Positions 50,865-60,293 of a stretch of 64,000 nt of DNA are shown here, piece after piece (position 1 is the stretch's first letter; the number at the start of each line of letters is the position of its first letter). The notes below the pieces were generated by a model. The model saw only the letters and a list, made by a program, of their open reading frames with translations. It ran no database searches and had not been told where the DNA came from. The stretch is from Candidatus Latescibacterota bacterium (GTDB lineage: Bacteria; Latescibacterota; UBA2968). Both the position numbers and the translations under genes were made by a program. The stretch spans positions 124,001 to 188,000 of the forward strand of contig JAJEHL010000026.1 of NCBI GenBank assembly GCA_022823725.1, read 5' to 3'.

Positions 50865-53762
50865 TCACTTCTCTCCCAACTCCGTGCGTATCTGCGTGAG
50901 GGCGCGCTTTACCCCTGTAAAATTCGGCCGCAGAGCGAGTGCCTTCTCCAAATAGGGAACAGCCTCTCGCAACCGCCCCGCCTGTGCCAGCGCCATACCC
51001 AGATCGGCATACGTATCGGGCCTATCCGGATGCAAGCGAATCGCATCCTTATAGTGCTGAATCGCATCGTCAAAGCGTCCCAGCCTGTGAAGCGCCATAG
51101 CAATACCATTTTGCGACAGCGCATTATCCGGATGATGGCGGATCGCATCCTCGTAATAGCGAACCGCATCTTCAAGCCGTCCCGCGCGGTGAAACGCCAC
51201 AGCGCGACCATTCAGCGCGCGCGCATCTGCGGGATCGAGTTCCAAAACCCGCGCATAGTGTCTTTCTGCATCCTGCAAGCGTCCGAGCTGCATCATCGCA
51301 TCGGCAAACATGCGATGCGCCTCGAGATATTCGGGAAGTCGGCGAATCGCCTCCTCACAAAGCGTAGCAATACGCCTGTGTTCGCGCGCGGGAATCAAAT
51401 CCGATGCCTGGCGAACAAAAACGCGCGCCGCAATCTCTCTCAAATTTTTATTTTGAACATCCGCAATACGCGCATCCACCTCACCCGGTATCAACGCATC
51501 AATAGAATCCCGGTATTTATACAGCATCTCCGCAAACACAAGCCCATCGCTCTCCGCATTCTGAACCGTCTCATAGTCCAGAACCGGCCGGTCATCCCAA
51601 TACACATCCGCCTCAACCGTCGCAGAAGCCAGACCCTCCGCCCCCATCAAATAACCACCCCAAAAAACATGCGGCTGATTGAGAGAATACGCCATCCCAC
51701 CCCAGTGGCTGTATTGGAGATCCGCCTGAATCTCCTCATCCATCCTCAACAATTTCCCCTGCGCGATATTAAACACATCATCCGCCACACCAATAAGCAA
51801 AAGCTCAGACGTATTATACCACAAAACACTCTGCGGAAAAACCATCAAAAAACTGCGCACAACACCGCGGAACTGATCCTCCGAAAGAAAGTGCAAAGGC
51901 ACAAACTGCACCAGATACCCCCCTGGCGCCAGACGCTCTCGGGCGCGCGCATAGAAATCAACCGTATAAAAAAACGCCACACCCGGACGGGACACCTCGC
52001 CAAGCTCAAGGGAAATAATATCATAAGTCCCCGCCGTATGGCGCAAGAAATTGCGTCCATCCTCAGCGACAATCTCCACGCGCGGATCGCGCATCCAATC
52101 CGTCTCAAAATATTCCTCAACAAACGGAAAAAGCGCAGGCTCGATATCCACACACGCCAGATAATCGATGGGATACATCAAAAAACGACTAACCGTCTGC
52201 CCCGTACCAGCCCCCACAACAACGACCCGTCTGGGATCGGGATGCAAAAGCATCGGCACATGTGCCGCCATAATCTGGTGATTCTTTTTACGCCCACCCT
52301 GCCACCAGCGATCGATCTCCAACTCCAGATCGTCCTCCCGCCGAACAACCGCCATATTCGCGCCATAACCCTCTCGGAACGCCACCAGATCCCGCCCCTC
52401 ACCGATAAAATCCGCAGGCACCTGCGTCTGCGAAAAATACGGAATCCCCAGATAGACCAGAACCGCGACCAGTGCGGCTACATATTTGAACACGCGATAT
52501 TTTTCATCCAACAAAAACCATGCAGAAATACCTATGACGAGATTCGCGCCCGTAATAAAAAACAGACACTTCTCAAGACCAAAAAAGGGAATCCCTGCAA
52601 AACCAATCAAAAGAGACCCGAGAATACCCCCAAGCGTATTCACCGCAATCAGATTCCCAGCGACCCCAGACGTATATTCCGCATTATCAGTTACCAGACG
52701 AATCGCAAGCGGAAAAGCCGCGCCACTCAACACAGCAGGGGGCAAAAGCACCGCAAAATAGATATACAGATCATTGCCCAATCCTCGCCATGCCCCGGGC
52801 GAAAGCATCAGAAGCGCCAGCACAACAAGACCCGTCGCAACCTGAAACGCGCCAAAAAAATGCGCCCGTCTGTCTGTCCTATCGGAAAACAGGGAAGCCA
52901 AAATACTCCCCAGAACCAGCCCAACCAGCACAACGCTCAACGCCAGCGTATAAGTATAAACCGTATTATTGATCAAAAGCCCCAGATACCGCACCCACAG
53001 CACCTCCGCACCCAACGCCACAAATCCAACAGCAAAAAACAGAACAAATACAACTCGACTCCGCGGAAGTCCGCCACGCACACCGCGAGACTGCTCTGAA
53101 GAAGAAACCACATCACCCCGCGCAATAGACAGCGCGCGAACAACAACACCACTCAGAATATTGCATACCACGCCAATATAGACAGCACCGCGTAGCCCCA
53201 CATCCGGCAAAAAAACAAAACCCGTAACCGCGCAACCCAACGCAGCCCCCAGCGTATTGACACCGTAGAGAAGACCAACAGCGCGAGCAATCGTACCGCT
53301 ATCGCGCGAATACTGACGACAAAAAAGAGGAAGCGTACCGCCCATCAGAACAGTGGGCGGCAGGACGACGAGCGCAACGAGAAAGAGTCGCGTAGTGAAC
53401 CGCAGGAAGGGTGCATCGCTCAATACTCTATACGCGATGCCATAGAGAAAATCTGCAAAATCAAACGCATAGGGACTGATCAGAGCCAGAAGACCCAGAC
53501 CAATCTCAATATACGCAAAAAGAATAAGCGGTCGGGAACTCTGCTGACCAACGCGCCCAAAAAGATACGCACCAATAGCCAAACCCAGAAAAAAAACCGC
53601 CAGAACCGCGCTCACCGCAAACGTCGTGGACCCAAACAAAAGCGCGGCCTGCCGTATCCAGGCAACCTCGTAAACCAGCCCGGCAAAACCCGACAAAAAA
53701 AAACATATCAACGCGGTGATATGCTGCGTTACTGGAAAGGCTTTTCCGGGACGTTTACTCAC
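50865..53762 (-). CDS. Membrane-embedded aminopropyltransferase (spermidine synthase)-like protein with TPR tail
   Basis: 965 residues in three parts. About 12-14 hydrophobic helices (1-440) resemble the MFS-like membrane half of fused spermidine synthases. A Rossmann methyltransferase-like domain (about 460-740) has RVVVVGAGTGQTVSRF and EDGRNFLRH. Three to four TPR units fill about 800-955, with LELDPADARALNGRAVA and related 34-residue repeats. The GTG at 53762 is the only sensible start. The polyamine substrate residues cannot be judged without alignment. It lies 23 bases upstream of the esterase gene and may head that operon. Confidence 0.88.
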   Translation of the reverse strand: MSKRPGKAFPVTQHITALICFFLSGFAGLVYEVAWIRQAALLFGSTTFAVSAVLAVFFLGLAIGAYLFGRVGQQSSRPLILFAYIEIGLGLLALISPYAFDFADFLYGIAYRVLSDAPFLRFTTRLFLVALVVLPPTVLMGGTLPLFCRQYSRDSGTIARAVGLLYGVNTLGAALGCAVTGFVFLPDVGLRGAVYIGVVCNILSGVVVRALSIARGDVVSSSEQSRGVRGGLPRSRVVFVLFFAVGFVALGAEVLWVRYLGLLINNTVYTYTLALSVVLVGLVLGSILASLFSDRTDRRAHFFGAFQVATGLVVLALLMLSPGAWRGLGNDLYIYFAVLLPPAVLSGAAFPLAIRLVTDNAEYTSGVAGNLIAVNTLGGILGSLLIGFAGIPFFGLEKCLFFITGANLVIGISAWFLLDEKYRVFKYVAALVAVLVYLGIPYFSQTQVPADFIGEGRDLVAFREGYGANMAVVRREDDLELEIDRWWQGGRKKNHQIMAAHVPMLLHPDPRRVVVVGAGTGQTVSRFLMYPIDYLACVDIEPALFPFVEEYFETDWMRDPRVEIVAEDGRNFLRHTAGTYDIISLELGEVSRPGVAFFYTVDFYARARERLAPGGYLVQFVPLHFLSEDQFRGVVRSFLMVFPQSVLWYNTSELLLIGVADDVFNIAQGKLLRMDEEIQADLQYSHWGGMAYSLNQPHVFWGGYLMGAEGLASATVEADVYWDDRPVLDYETVQNAESDGLVFAEMLYKYRDSIDALIPGEVDARIADVQNKNLREIAARVFVRQASDLIPAREHRRIATLCEEAIRRLPEYLEAHRMFADAMMQLGRLQDAERHYARVLELDPADARALNGRAVAFHRAGRLEDAVRYYEDAIRHHPDNALSQNGIAMALHRLGRFDDAIQHYKDAIRLHPDRPDTYADLGMALAQAGRLREAVPYLEKALALRPNFTGVKRALTQIRTELGEK

Positions 53763-53938
53763 ATGTTATTCTTTCAATATCCGCTATTCTCACAGCGGGC
53801 AAATTGTCCACTATCTATCTTTTCTGTGGAGAACCGAAATAAAAAAATAGAAAGCTGAACGCACCAAAACTACCCATTTACCACTATTTTGGCAACTCCA
53901 GAAATATAAACCATCTGATTGACGAATAAAATTGAAAA

Positions 53939-53978
53939 ATGGGCGATACATACTCCCAAAGAGAATATATCGCCCATA
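53939..53978 (-). terminator. Terminator of the WD40 metalloprotease gene
   Basis: ATGGGCGATA and TATCGCCCAT form a perfect 10-pair stem with a 20-base loop; on the minus strand TTTTTCAATTTTATT follows. Confidence 0.75.
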
Positions 53979-54000
53979 TCAGAAGAAACAAGTTCTGTTC

Positions 54001-57000
54001 TCATTCGCCAAAAGCAGTGGCAAAAATCAGAAAATCGCTAATACCAACAGTCCCATTCCCATCCAGATCAAACCGCGCGTCATATCCCGCATCGCCTCGG
54101 CTTAAACCGAACTGGGTTGCAAACAGCAAAAAATCGCTAATGCCAACTGTCCCATCGCCATTAAAGTCGGCCATTGGCGGCCTGGCAAATAAGACCTCAA
54201 CACCTCTACCTTGAAGGGATGGAATATGCGTGCTAATGGATAGTGAACTCAGCGGATTATCCGTAAGATTTAACATGGTCAGATTGGTTGCAGACTCAAG
54301 CCCGGTCAAATCGCGGATATTGCGGTTGCTCGCATCGAGAGTAGTCAAACTCGTTATATCCGTCACTGTAATGGGTGCGAAACGCGACTTGCCCAGCGCA
54401 CTTCGAATCACCGCTCTAAGGTTAGCATCGGGAACATAGACCACAGGCGTGACATACGCCGACATATCCCAAAGCAGAGCCGTGCCATCCTCTGATCCAG
54501 AAGCGAGGGTTGTGCCATCGGGCGAAAAGACTATAGAATTGATCCTCTTCTGTCCTTCAAGGGTAACAACATCTGTTTTTGTCGCAATATTCCACAGTTT
54601 GATCTGACCCGACTCTGCCGAGGCAAGAACTGTCCCATCGGCCGAAAATGCTACAGACTTGATCCAATCCGTATGCCCTTCAAGCGTGGCAATATTCGTT
54701 TGCGTCAAAACATCCCATACCTTGACCGCCCTATCATGTGATCCTGAAGCAATTATCGTACCATCAGGCGAAAACGCAATAGATCTGACACTACCCGTAT
54801 GCCCTTCAAGCGTAGCGATATTCGTGCGCGTCGAAACATCCCACACCTTGACTGTTTGATCATCAGATCCCGAGGCAATTGTTGTGCCATCGGGCGAAAA
54901 CGCTACAGGATGGACCCAATCTGTATGCCCCTCAAGGGAGGCGATGGTTGTTTGTGTCGAAACATCCCACACCTTGACCTTTCCATCAGGAAATCCGAAA
55001 GCGAGGGTCGTGCCATCGGGTGAAAACGCTACAGAACGGATCGTACCCCGCCCCACAAGGATGCCAATATACGTGCGCGTCGAAACATCCCATAGATGAA
55101 CGTCTGATCCCCCTCCCGCGAGCGTTGTACCATCCGGAGAAAATGCAACAGTATTGATCGAACCCAAAAAACGCCGCCCCTCAAGAGCAGCGATGTTGGA
55201 GCCCGTTGCAACATCCCAAAGATGAACCACACGCTCTGATCCCGTAGCAAAGATCTTACTGTCAGGCGCAAAGGCTACAGCACGGATCCGTTGCGTATGC
55301 CCTGCAAGGATAGAGATATTTTCCGTCGCAATATCCCACAGCCTGACCGTATTATCCTTAACTCCCGAAGCGAGCTTTGTCCCATCGGATGAAAATGCAA
55401 CAGACCCAGCTCCCGTATGCCCTGCAAGGATCGCGACATTTTTACCTGTCGCAACATCCCACAGCGTGACATCACTGCTCGTCGCCACAGCGAAAGTAGC
55501 CCCATCGGGTGAGAATGCTATTGAATTGACTGCATACTCATCATATCTATAGGTTGCGATATTCTTTCTCGTCGCAACATCCCACAACTTGCCTATGCCA
55601 CCCTTTGCTCCCGAAACGAGCTTTGTCCCATCGGGCGAAAACGCCACAGTATAGACCCAATCCGTATGCTCTTCAAGAGTCGCGATATTTTTACCTGTAA
55701 CAACATCCCACAGCTTGACTGTTTGATCGTGAGACCCAGAGGCAATAGTGGTACCTTTCGACGAAAACGCTACAGAATTAACCGCATCTGTATGTCCCTC
55801 AAAGGTCACGATATTCGTTCGCGTCGCAACATCCCACACCTTTACTGTGCGATCATAAGATCCTGAGGCGAGTTTTGTCCCATCAGGAGAAAACGCAACA
55901 GAATTGATCCAACTCGTATGCCCTTCAAGCGTAGTGATAGTTTTCCCTGTCGAGACATCCCACACCTTTACTGTGCGATCATAAGATCCTGAGGCGAGTT
56001 TTGTACTGTTGGGTGAAAATGCAACAGCATTGACACCTTGTGTATGCCCAGTGAGTAGCGCGAGTTCACGAGACGTCGCCACATCGTAAACCCACACACC
56101 TATATCACTTGCCACGGCAAAACGCTGACCATCGGGCGAAAGCGCCACTGCCCTATCACTTCCACTGATGCGTCCTTTGCCCAGACGAGCGATGGCGCCA
56201 TCGGGTAAATTCCACTTATGGTAAGCACCACCTATGGCAGGTGTAATAGACGTCTCAATACCTGTAGCGTTAAAGATCACCTCCGGCCCACCAATGGATG
56301 CTTTAACGGTGTTTGTTCCCGCATTTGAACCGAGACTAAATGTGTTCTGCGCCCTACCATTGACATCCGTCGTTACATTTTCAACAGTAAATCGCCCACT
56401 GAGTTTTCCATCGCCTGCTGTAACGGTAAATGTAACCTGAGCACCTTCTACGGGATTACCGTATTGATCTCGTACCTCAACGACATAAGGGTTCGCCAAT
56501 ACGGCACGGAGCGTGCCTTGCTGGTTATCACCTGAGATCTTCTCAAGCGTTTGAGGTCGGGGAGTCTGTATCAATTCAGAGGTATCCCACAGATTGATCT
56601 CCCCATGCCATGATCCCGAAACGAGCCTCGTTCCGTCGGGAGAAAATGCCACAGATACTACAGCATCATGGTATTCTCTATTAAATATGGCGATAGTGGT
56701 TCGCGTCGCAACATCCCATAGCCTGACCGTGTTATCCATTGATCCAGAAGCCAGCATCCTACCATCGGGTGAAAACGCCACAGAATTGACGATTCCACCC
56801 TGCTCATAATATCCGGAGCCGAGGATCGCGATAGTTTCACTTGTCGCAACATCCCATAGCCTGACCGTGTTATCCATTGATCCAGAAGCCAGCATCCTAC
56901 CATCGGGTGAAAACGCCACAGAATTGACCGAATACATATGGCCTTCAAGGATCGCGATAGTTTCACCTGTCGAAGCACCCCATAGCTTGACTGTATTATC

Positions 57001-58578
57001 ATTTGATCCAGAAGCGAGCGTACCATCGGGTGAAAACGCTACAGAATTGACCCAATCTGTATGCCCTTCAAGAGTCGCGATATGCGTTTGCGTCGCAACA
57101 TCCCATAGCCTGACCTTGCCATCTCCTGACGCAGTAGCCAGTATTTTCCCATCAGGCGAAAACGCCATAGATCTGACACTATTCGAACCTTCAATTACAG
57201 AGATAATTTCACCTGTCGAAACATCCCATAGTCTGACTCTATGATCACCCTTGGCCCCGGAAGCCACTATCTTTCCATCAGGTGAAAATGCTATAGCCGT
57301 GGCAGTAAACATTTCAAGGGTAGTGGTATTTTCTTTTTTCGCAATATCCCACAGCCTGACCGTACCATCATTTCCCGTAGTAGCGAGCGTACCATCAGGC
57401 GAAAATGCGATGGAAAAGACCTCACCTTCATGTTTCTCAAGGGTAGCGATATGGTAGGGCGATATTTCAAAAATACTAAAATAAAGAGAACTCACATTTC
57501 CATCCGTATCAACTACCGTGACGTACATTGGATACGCAGGAGAATCTGAAAGACTCGTATAGCCAAGAGAGGGTATAACACCATCATAATCGAATTCAAC
57601 GACCGTATCTTTTTCACCTCCCAACCTGCGATACGTCTTTACTTCACGAAATCCGGCGGAAGGGTGTGGTGCTATTGTTGCAACAAATAGGATCACCTGA
57701 TGAAGCCCTTCTGTATCGCTGACTTTGAGCTGGATAGAGGCGCTCGTTGAACCGGCTGGATATCCAGCAGATGACACGAGTTCAACGGTTGGCACAACAC
57801 CTCGCCCTTCAGCACCTGTACTGCTCAGAGTATCGGAATTGAAGTAGGGATGCACAGTCAAATATTCGGCATGGCCCACAGATAACCGATCCCGATGTGA
57901 ACCAAACGACATCATATACGCATCATCGCTGAAATCGTGCTCCAACCCAAAGGCATGGCCGAGTTCATGTGCCGCTGTCCGCCAGCTAAATCCACTGGGA
58001 AACACCGCGATACCACCATTTTCTCCTTGTCGGCCGCCCCTACCTATCACACCCCCCCCAACCGCTTCAATACTCTTATCAAAGACGATAAAGTAAATGT
58101 TCTCATTGAGGTCAAAGATTCCTTCCAGTTCGCGCTTCATTCTGGAAAGTCTGGAAAGCGTATAGTAACTTTCGGGATGTTGACCATCCACGCGGTGAAC
58201 CATCGGTTCACCCTGGGCATCAGTCTCTAAATGGAAAGTCTTATCTCCGTATCCGTGCGCCTGCATCTGCTCGGCATAAAAGATCTGAATCTGGCGAATT
58301 GTCACTTTCATCGAATCAACCACTGCTTGCTGAAACGGACGGTCACTCGGCAAAAGGTAGATCATCCGCACCGTGCGAGGTTCCCCAACATACAAATCAA
58401 GTGCCTGCTTGCGAGCAGCATATTGATTATCCCTCTTGTCTTCTGATTCGAACGGCAAACAGAAATGCACATTATCTGCTTCAGATGAAGCATATCCTAC
58501 AGACGAAAGACACACCAACGCGAAAAAGCACACGCTCAATCTGAGTAAAAAATAAAATTGAAAAAATGATCTTTTCAT
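54001..58578 (-). CDS. Secreted zinc metalloprotease with 21 WD40 repeats, Ig-like domain, LRR cap and dockerin-like end
   Basis: 1525 residues with a signal peptide (to about 30). A zincin domain holds HELGHAFGLEH (204-214), the full HExxHxxGxxH zinc motif. Seven WD40 blades (about 375-670) follow, each with a VAFSPDG and a VRLWDV core, then a Big_1-type Ig domain (about 676-775), then fourteen more blades (about 780-1380), enough for two further seven-bladed propellers. An LRR-like cap starts VPDANLRAVIRSALG. The C-terminus has two 12-residue calcium-loop motifs, DFNGDGTVGISD (1471-1482) and DLDGNGTVGISD (1504-1515). GGAAGG precedes the ATG. Probably a large extracellular assembly protein; substrate unknown. 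Confidence 0.92.
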   Translation of the reverse strand: MKRSFFQFYFLLRLSVCFFALVCLSSVGYASSEADNVHFCLPFESEDKRDNQYAARKQALDLYVGEPRTVRMIYLLPSDRPFQQAVVDSMKVTIRQIQIFYAEQMQAHGYGDKTFHLETDAQGEPMVHRVDGQHPESYYTLSRLSRMKRELEGIFDLNENIYFIVFDKSIEAVGGGVIGRGGRQGENGGIAVFPSGFSWRTAAHELGHAFGLEHDFSDDAYMMSFGSHRDRLSVGHAEYLTVHPYFNSDTLSSTGAEGRGVVPTVELVSSAGYPAGSTSASIQLKVSDTEGLHQVILFVATIAPHPSAGFREVKTYRRLGGEKDTVVEFDYDGVIPSLGYTSLSDSPAYPMYVTVVDTDGNVSSLYFSIFEISPYHIATLEKHEGEVFSIAFSPDGTLATTGNDGTVRLWDIAKKENTTTLEMFTATAIAFSPDGKIVASGAKGDHRVRLWDVSTGEIISVIEGSNSVRSMAFSPDGKILATASGDGKVRLWDVATQTHIATLEGHTDWVNSVAFSPDGTLASGSNDNTVKLWGASTGETIAILEGHMYSVNSVAFSPDGRMLASGSMDNTVRLWDVATSETIAILGSGYYEQGGIVNSVAFSPDGRMLASGSMDNTVRLWDVATRTTIAIFNREYHDAVVSVAFSPDGTRLVSGSWHGEINLWDTSELIQTPRPQTLEKISGDNQQGTLRAVLANPYVVEVRDQYGNPVEGAQVTFTVTAGDGKLSGRFTVENVTTDVNGRAQNTFSLGSNAGTNTVKASIGGPEVIFNATGIETSITPAIGGAYHKWNLPDGAIARLGKGRISGSDRAVALSPDGQRFAVASDIGVWVYDVATSRELALLTGHTQGVNAVAFSPNSTKLASGSYDRTVKVWDVSTGKTITTLEGHTSWINSVAFSPDGTKLASGSYDRTVKVWDVATRTNIVTFEGHTDAVNSVAFSSKGTTIASGSHDQTVKLWDVVTGKNIATLEEHTDWVYTVAFSPDGTKLVSGAKGGIGKLWDVATRKNIATYRYDEYAVNSIAFSPDGATFAVATSSDVTLWDVATGKNVAILAGHTGAGSVAFSSDGTKLASGVKDNTVRLWDIATENISILAGHTQRIRAVAFAPDSKIFATGSERVVHLWDVATGSNIAALEGRRFLGSINTVAFSPDGTTLAGGGSDVHLWDVSTRTYIGILVGRGTIRSVAFSPDGTTLAFGFPDGKVKVWDVSTQTTIASLEGHTDWVHPVAFSPDGTTIASGSDDQTVKVWDVSTRTNIATLEGHTGSVRSIAFSPDGTIIASGSHDRAVKVWDVLTQTNIATLEGHTDWIKSVAFSADGTVLASAESGQIKLWNIATKTDVVTLEGQKRINSIVFSPDGTTLASGSEDGTALLWDMSAYVTPVVYVPDANLRAVIRSALGKSRFAPITVTDITSLTTLDASNRNIRDLTGLESATNLTMLNLTDNPLSSLSISTHIPSLQGRGVEVLFARPPMADFNGDGTVGISDFLLFATQFGLSRGDAGYDARFDLDGNGTVGISDFLIFATAFGE

Positions 58579-58667
58579 CTTATACCTTCCCTAAGTCTGA
58601 ATGAAAAAACAGCCTCCTATTCCTCGCTCCTCAACAGTTCCATCATCCCACGGAGTATGTCTCATTC

Positions 58668-60155
58668 TCACTCCTCCACAGCGGGCTTCAACGCGCCAAA
58701 GCGCACATTAACCCCTCTGCTCAGAAGGGCTGGAATGTGCGTGCTGATTGATGTGGCACTCAACGGGTTGCCCCTCATATCAACCAGATCTCCACTGCCC
58801 AATCCCGTATTTGCAACCAGCGGTGCGAGACCCGAGACGTTGTTGGCGTAAAGATACAGAATTCCCAGACGGGTCAAGCCGGATAACCCGGACACATCCG
58901 AAATGCTGTTGCTGTTCAGATTTAGTATTTCCAGACGGGTCAAGCCAGATAGCACTGACACATCCGAAATGCTGTTGCTGTAAAGAGACAACTCTATCAG
59001 ACGGGTCAAGCCAGATAGCGCTGACACATCCGAAATGTTGTTATTGGAAAGCTTTAGCGTTTTCAGACGGGTCAAGCCAGATAGCACAGATACATCCGAA
59101 ATGCTGTTATTAGAAAGATACAGTTGTTCCAGACGGGTCAAGCCGGATAACCCGGACACATCCGAAATGCTGTTGCTGTTCAGATTTAGTATTCTCAGAC
59201 TGGTCACGCTAGATAGCACTGACACATCCGAAATGCTGTTGCTGCCAAGATCCAGTTCTATCAGGCTGGTCGCAAATTCAAGCCCAGTCAAGTTCCTGAT
59301 GTTTGCATTCCAAGCCTCAAGACGAGTTAGGGTTGCCATTTCATCCTTGGTAATCGGCGCACCCCTCGCCTTGTCAAGCTTAGCCTCGATGGCTGCACGT
59401 AGATTCGCATCCGGAATGGCAACCTGCATCGCCCCGCTACCACTACCGCCACTGGGCGTAGATACCTCTTGACCATAGTTATCGACAAAGATCAGAAAAT
59501 CGGGAAAATCTATCTCGCCATTACTGTTCAGATCGTATTTTGCTTCATACTTCTCCTGACCTTCTCGGGAATCAAACGCACCGACAAAGAGCAAAAAGTC
59601 GGGAAATCCCACAACCCTATCGCCATTAAAGTCTGGAGAAGGTGCTGTAAAAACAGATACATGTAATTCAACGCGCAAATTCAGGGGCACGCTTTGAATT
59701 TGCCTACCTTGGACAAGATCGGCACGCGCCAACCGAATTGCACTGCCCGAAAACGTACTCAGCGTGCGAAAACGTATCGTACCAATAAGACCATTGTTGA
59801 CTGTGGCTTGACCGCCCAAAGACACAAGTCCAATCTCCACAAAGGTCGGACTTGTGCCCTGCTCTGTGAGTGCTTGTGCATTGGGCAACACAGTGCCTAC
59901 TTCAAAACCCTCATAGGTAACTTGATTTGCATCGTATTCAAAACGCACTGAAACACCTACCGCATTCTGAATATTTTTGCCGAAAATCTGAATAGTAACA
60001 ACCTCAGCTTCAGACACAGCCGCAGATGTAAAACCTTGATCACCTGCCGCACTATTTACATCCAGCGAAAAAGAAAAGCTATTCTGCGCTGAAAGAGACA
60101 GCGGATGCATCAAAAGCGCGAGTATTGATAGGATAAACAAAATCTGGTTACGCAT
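58668..60155 (-). CDS. Secreted cohesin-like, dockerin-like and leucine-rich repeat protein
   Basis: 495 residues. After a signal peptide (to about SAQ, 23) a beta-rich domain (about 27-170) resembles cohesin, with NAVGVSVRFEYDANQVTYEG and LIGTIRFR. Two dockerin-type loops follow, DFNGDRVVGFPD (175-186) and DLNSNGEIDFPD (208-219). A Gly/Ser linker leads to IPDANLRAAIEAKL and then seven 22-residue internalin-type LRRs (about 298-450) with the core LxxLxLxxNSISDVS. The C-terminal STHIPALLSRGVNVRF matches the end of the LRR cap in the neighbouring metalloprotease. AAGGAG precedes the ATG. Confidence 0.9.
   Translation of the reverse strand: MRNQILFILSILALLMHPLSLSAQNSFSFSLDVNSAAGDQGFTSAAVSEAEVVTIQIFGKNIQNAVGVSVRFEYDANQVTYEGFEVGTVLPNAQALTEQGTSPTFVEIGLVSLGGQATVNNGLIGTIRFRTLSTFSGSAIRLARADLVQGRQIQSVPLNLRVELHVSVFTAPSPDFNGDRVVGFPDFLLFVGAFDSREGQEKYEAKYDLNSNGEIDFPDFLIFVDNYGQEVSTPSGGSGSGAMQVAIPDANLRAAIEAKLDKARGAPITKDEMATLTRLEAWNANIRNLTGLEFATSLIELDLGSNSISDVSVLSSVTSLRILNLNSNSISDVSGLSGLTRLEQLYLSNNSISDVSVLSGLTRLKTLKLSNNNISDVSALSGLTRLIELSLYSNSISDVSVLSGLTRLEILNLNSNSISDVSGLSGLTRLGILYLYANNVSGLAPLVANTGLGSGDLVDMRGNPLSATSISTHIPALLSRGVNVRFGALKPAVEE
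58850..59290. repeat. 66-base tandem repeats encoding LRRs
   Basis: About seven units of 66 bases; several share long identical blocks such as CATCCGAAATGCTGTTGCTG, so the array is young or is homogenised. Confidence 0.9.
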
Positions 60156-60293
60156 TGTTTCTCCTTATCGTGACACATTCCTCTTAACACACGTTTGAAC
60201 ATACGTTTGTGTGGAAGATAAAGGGATTTCCCTATAAGTCAAATTTTTCATGTTACATGTTACCCAACTTTTTGGCTCGCGTCGTAAAACCAA

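Noticed and set aside
51030-53099. A 689-codon open frame antisense to the aminopropyltransferase-like gene
   Set aside because: The translation is rich in R, H, I, N and Q without motifs. It follows from the strand bias, while the opposite frame has clear domains.
58850-59290. 66-base tandem repeats as a satellite or CRISPR
   Set aside because: The period is a codon multiple and each unit encodes one 22-residue LRR.
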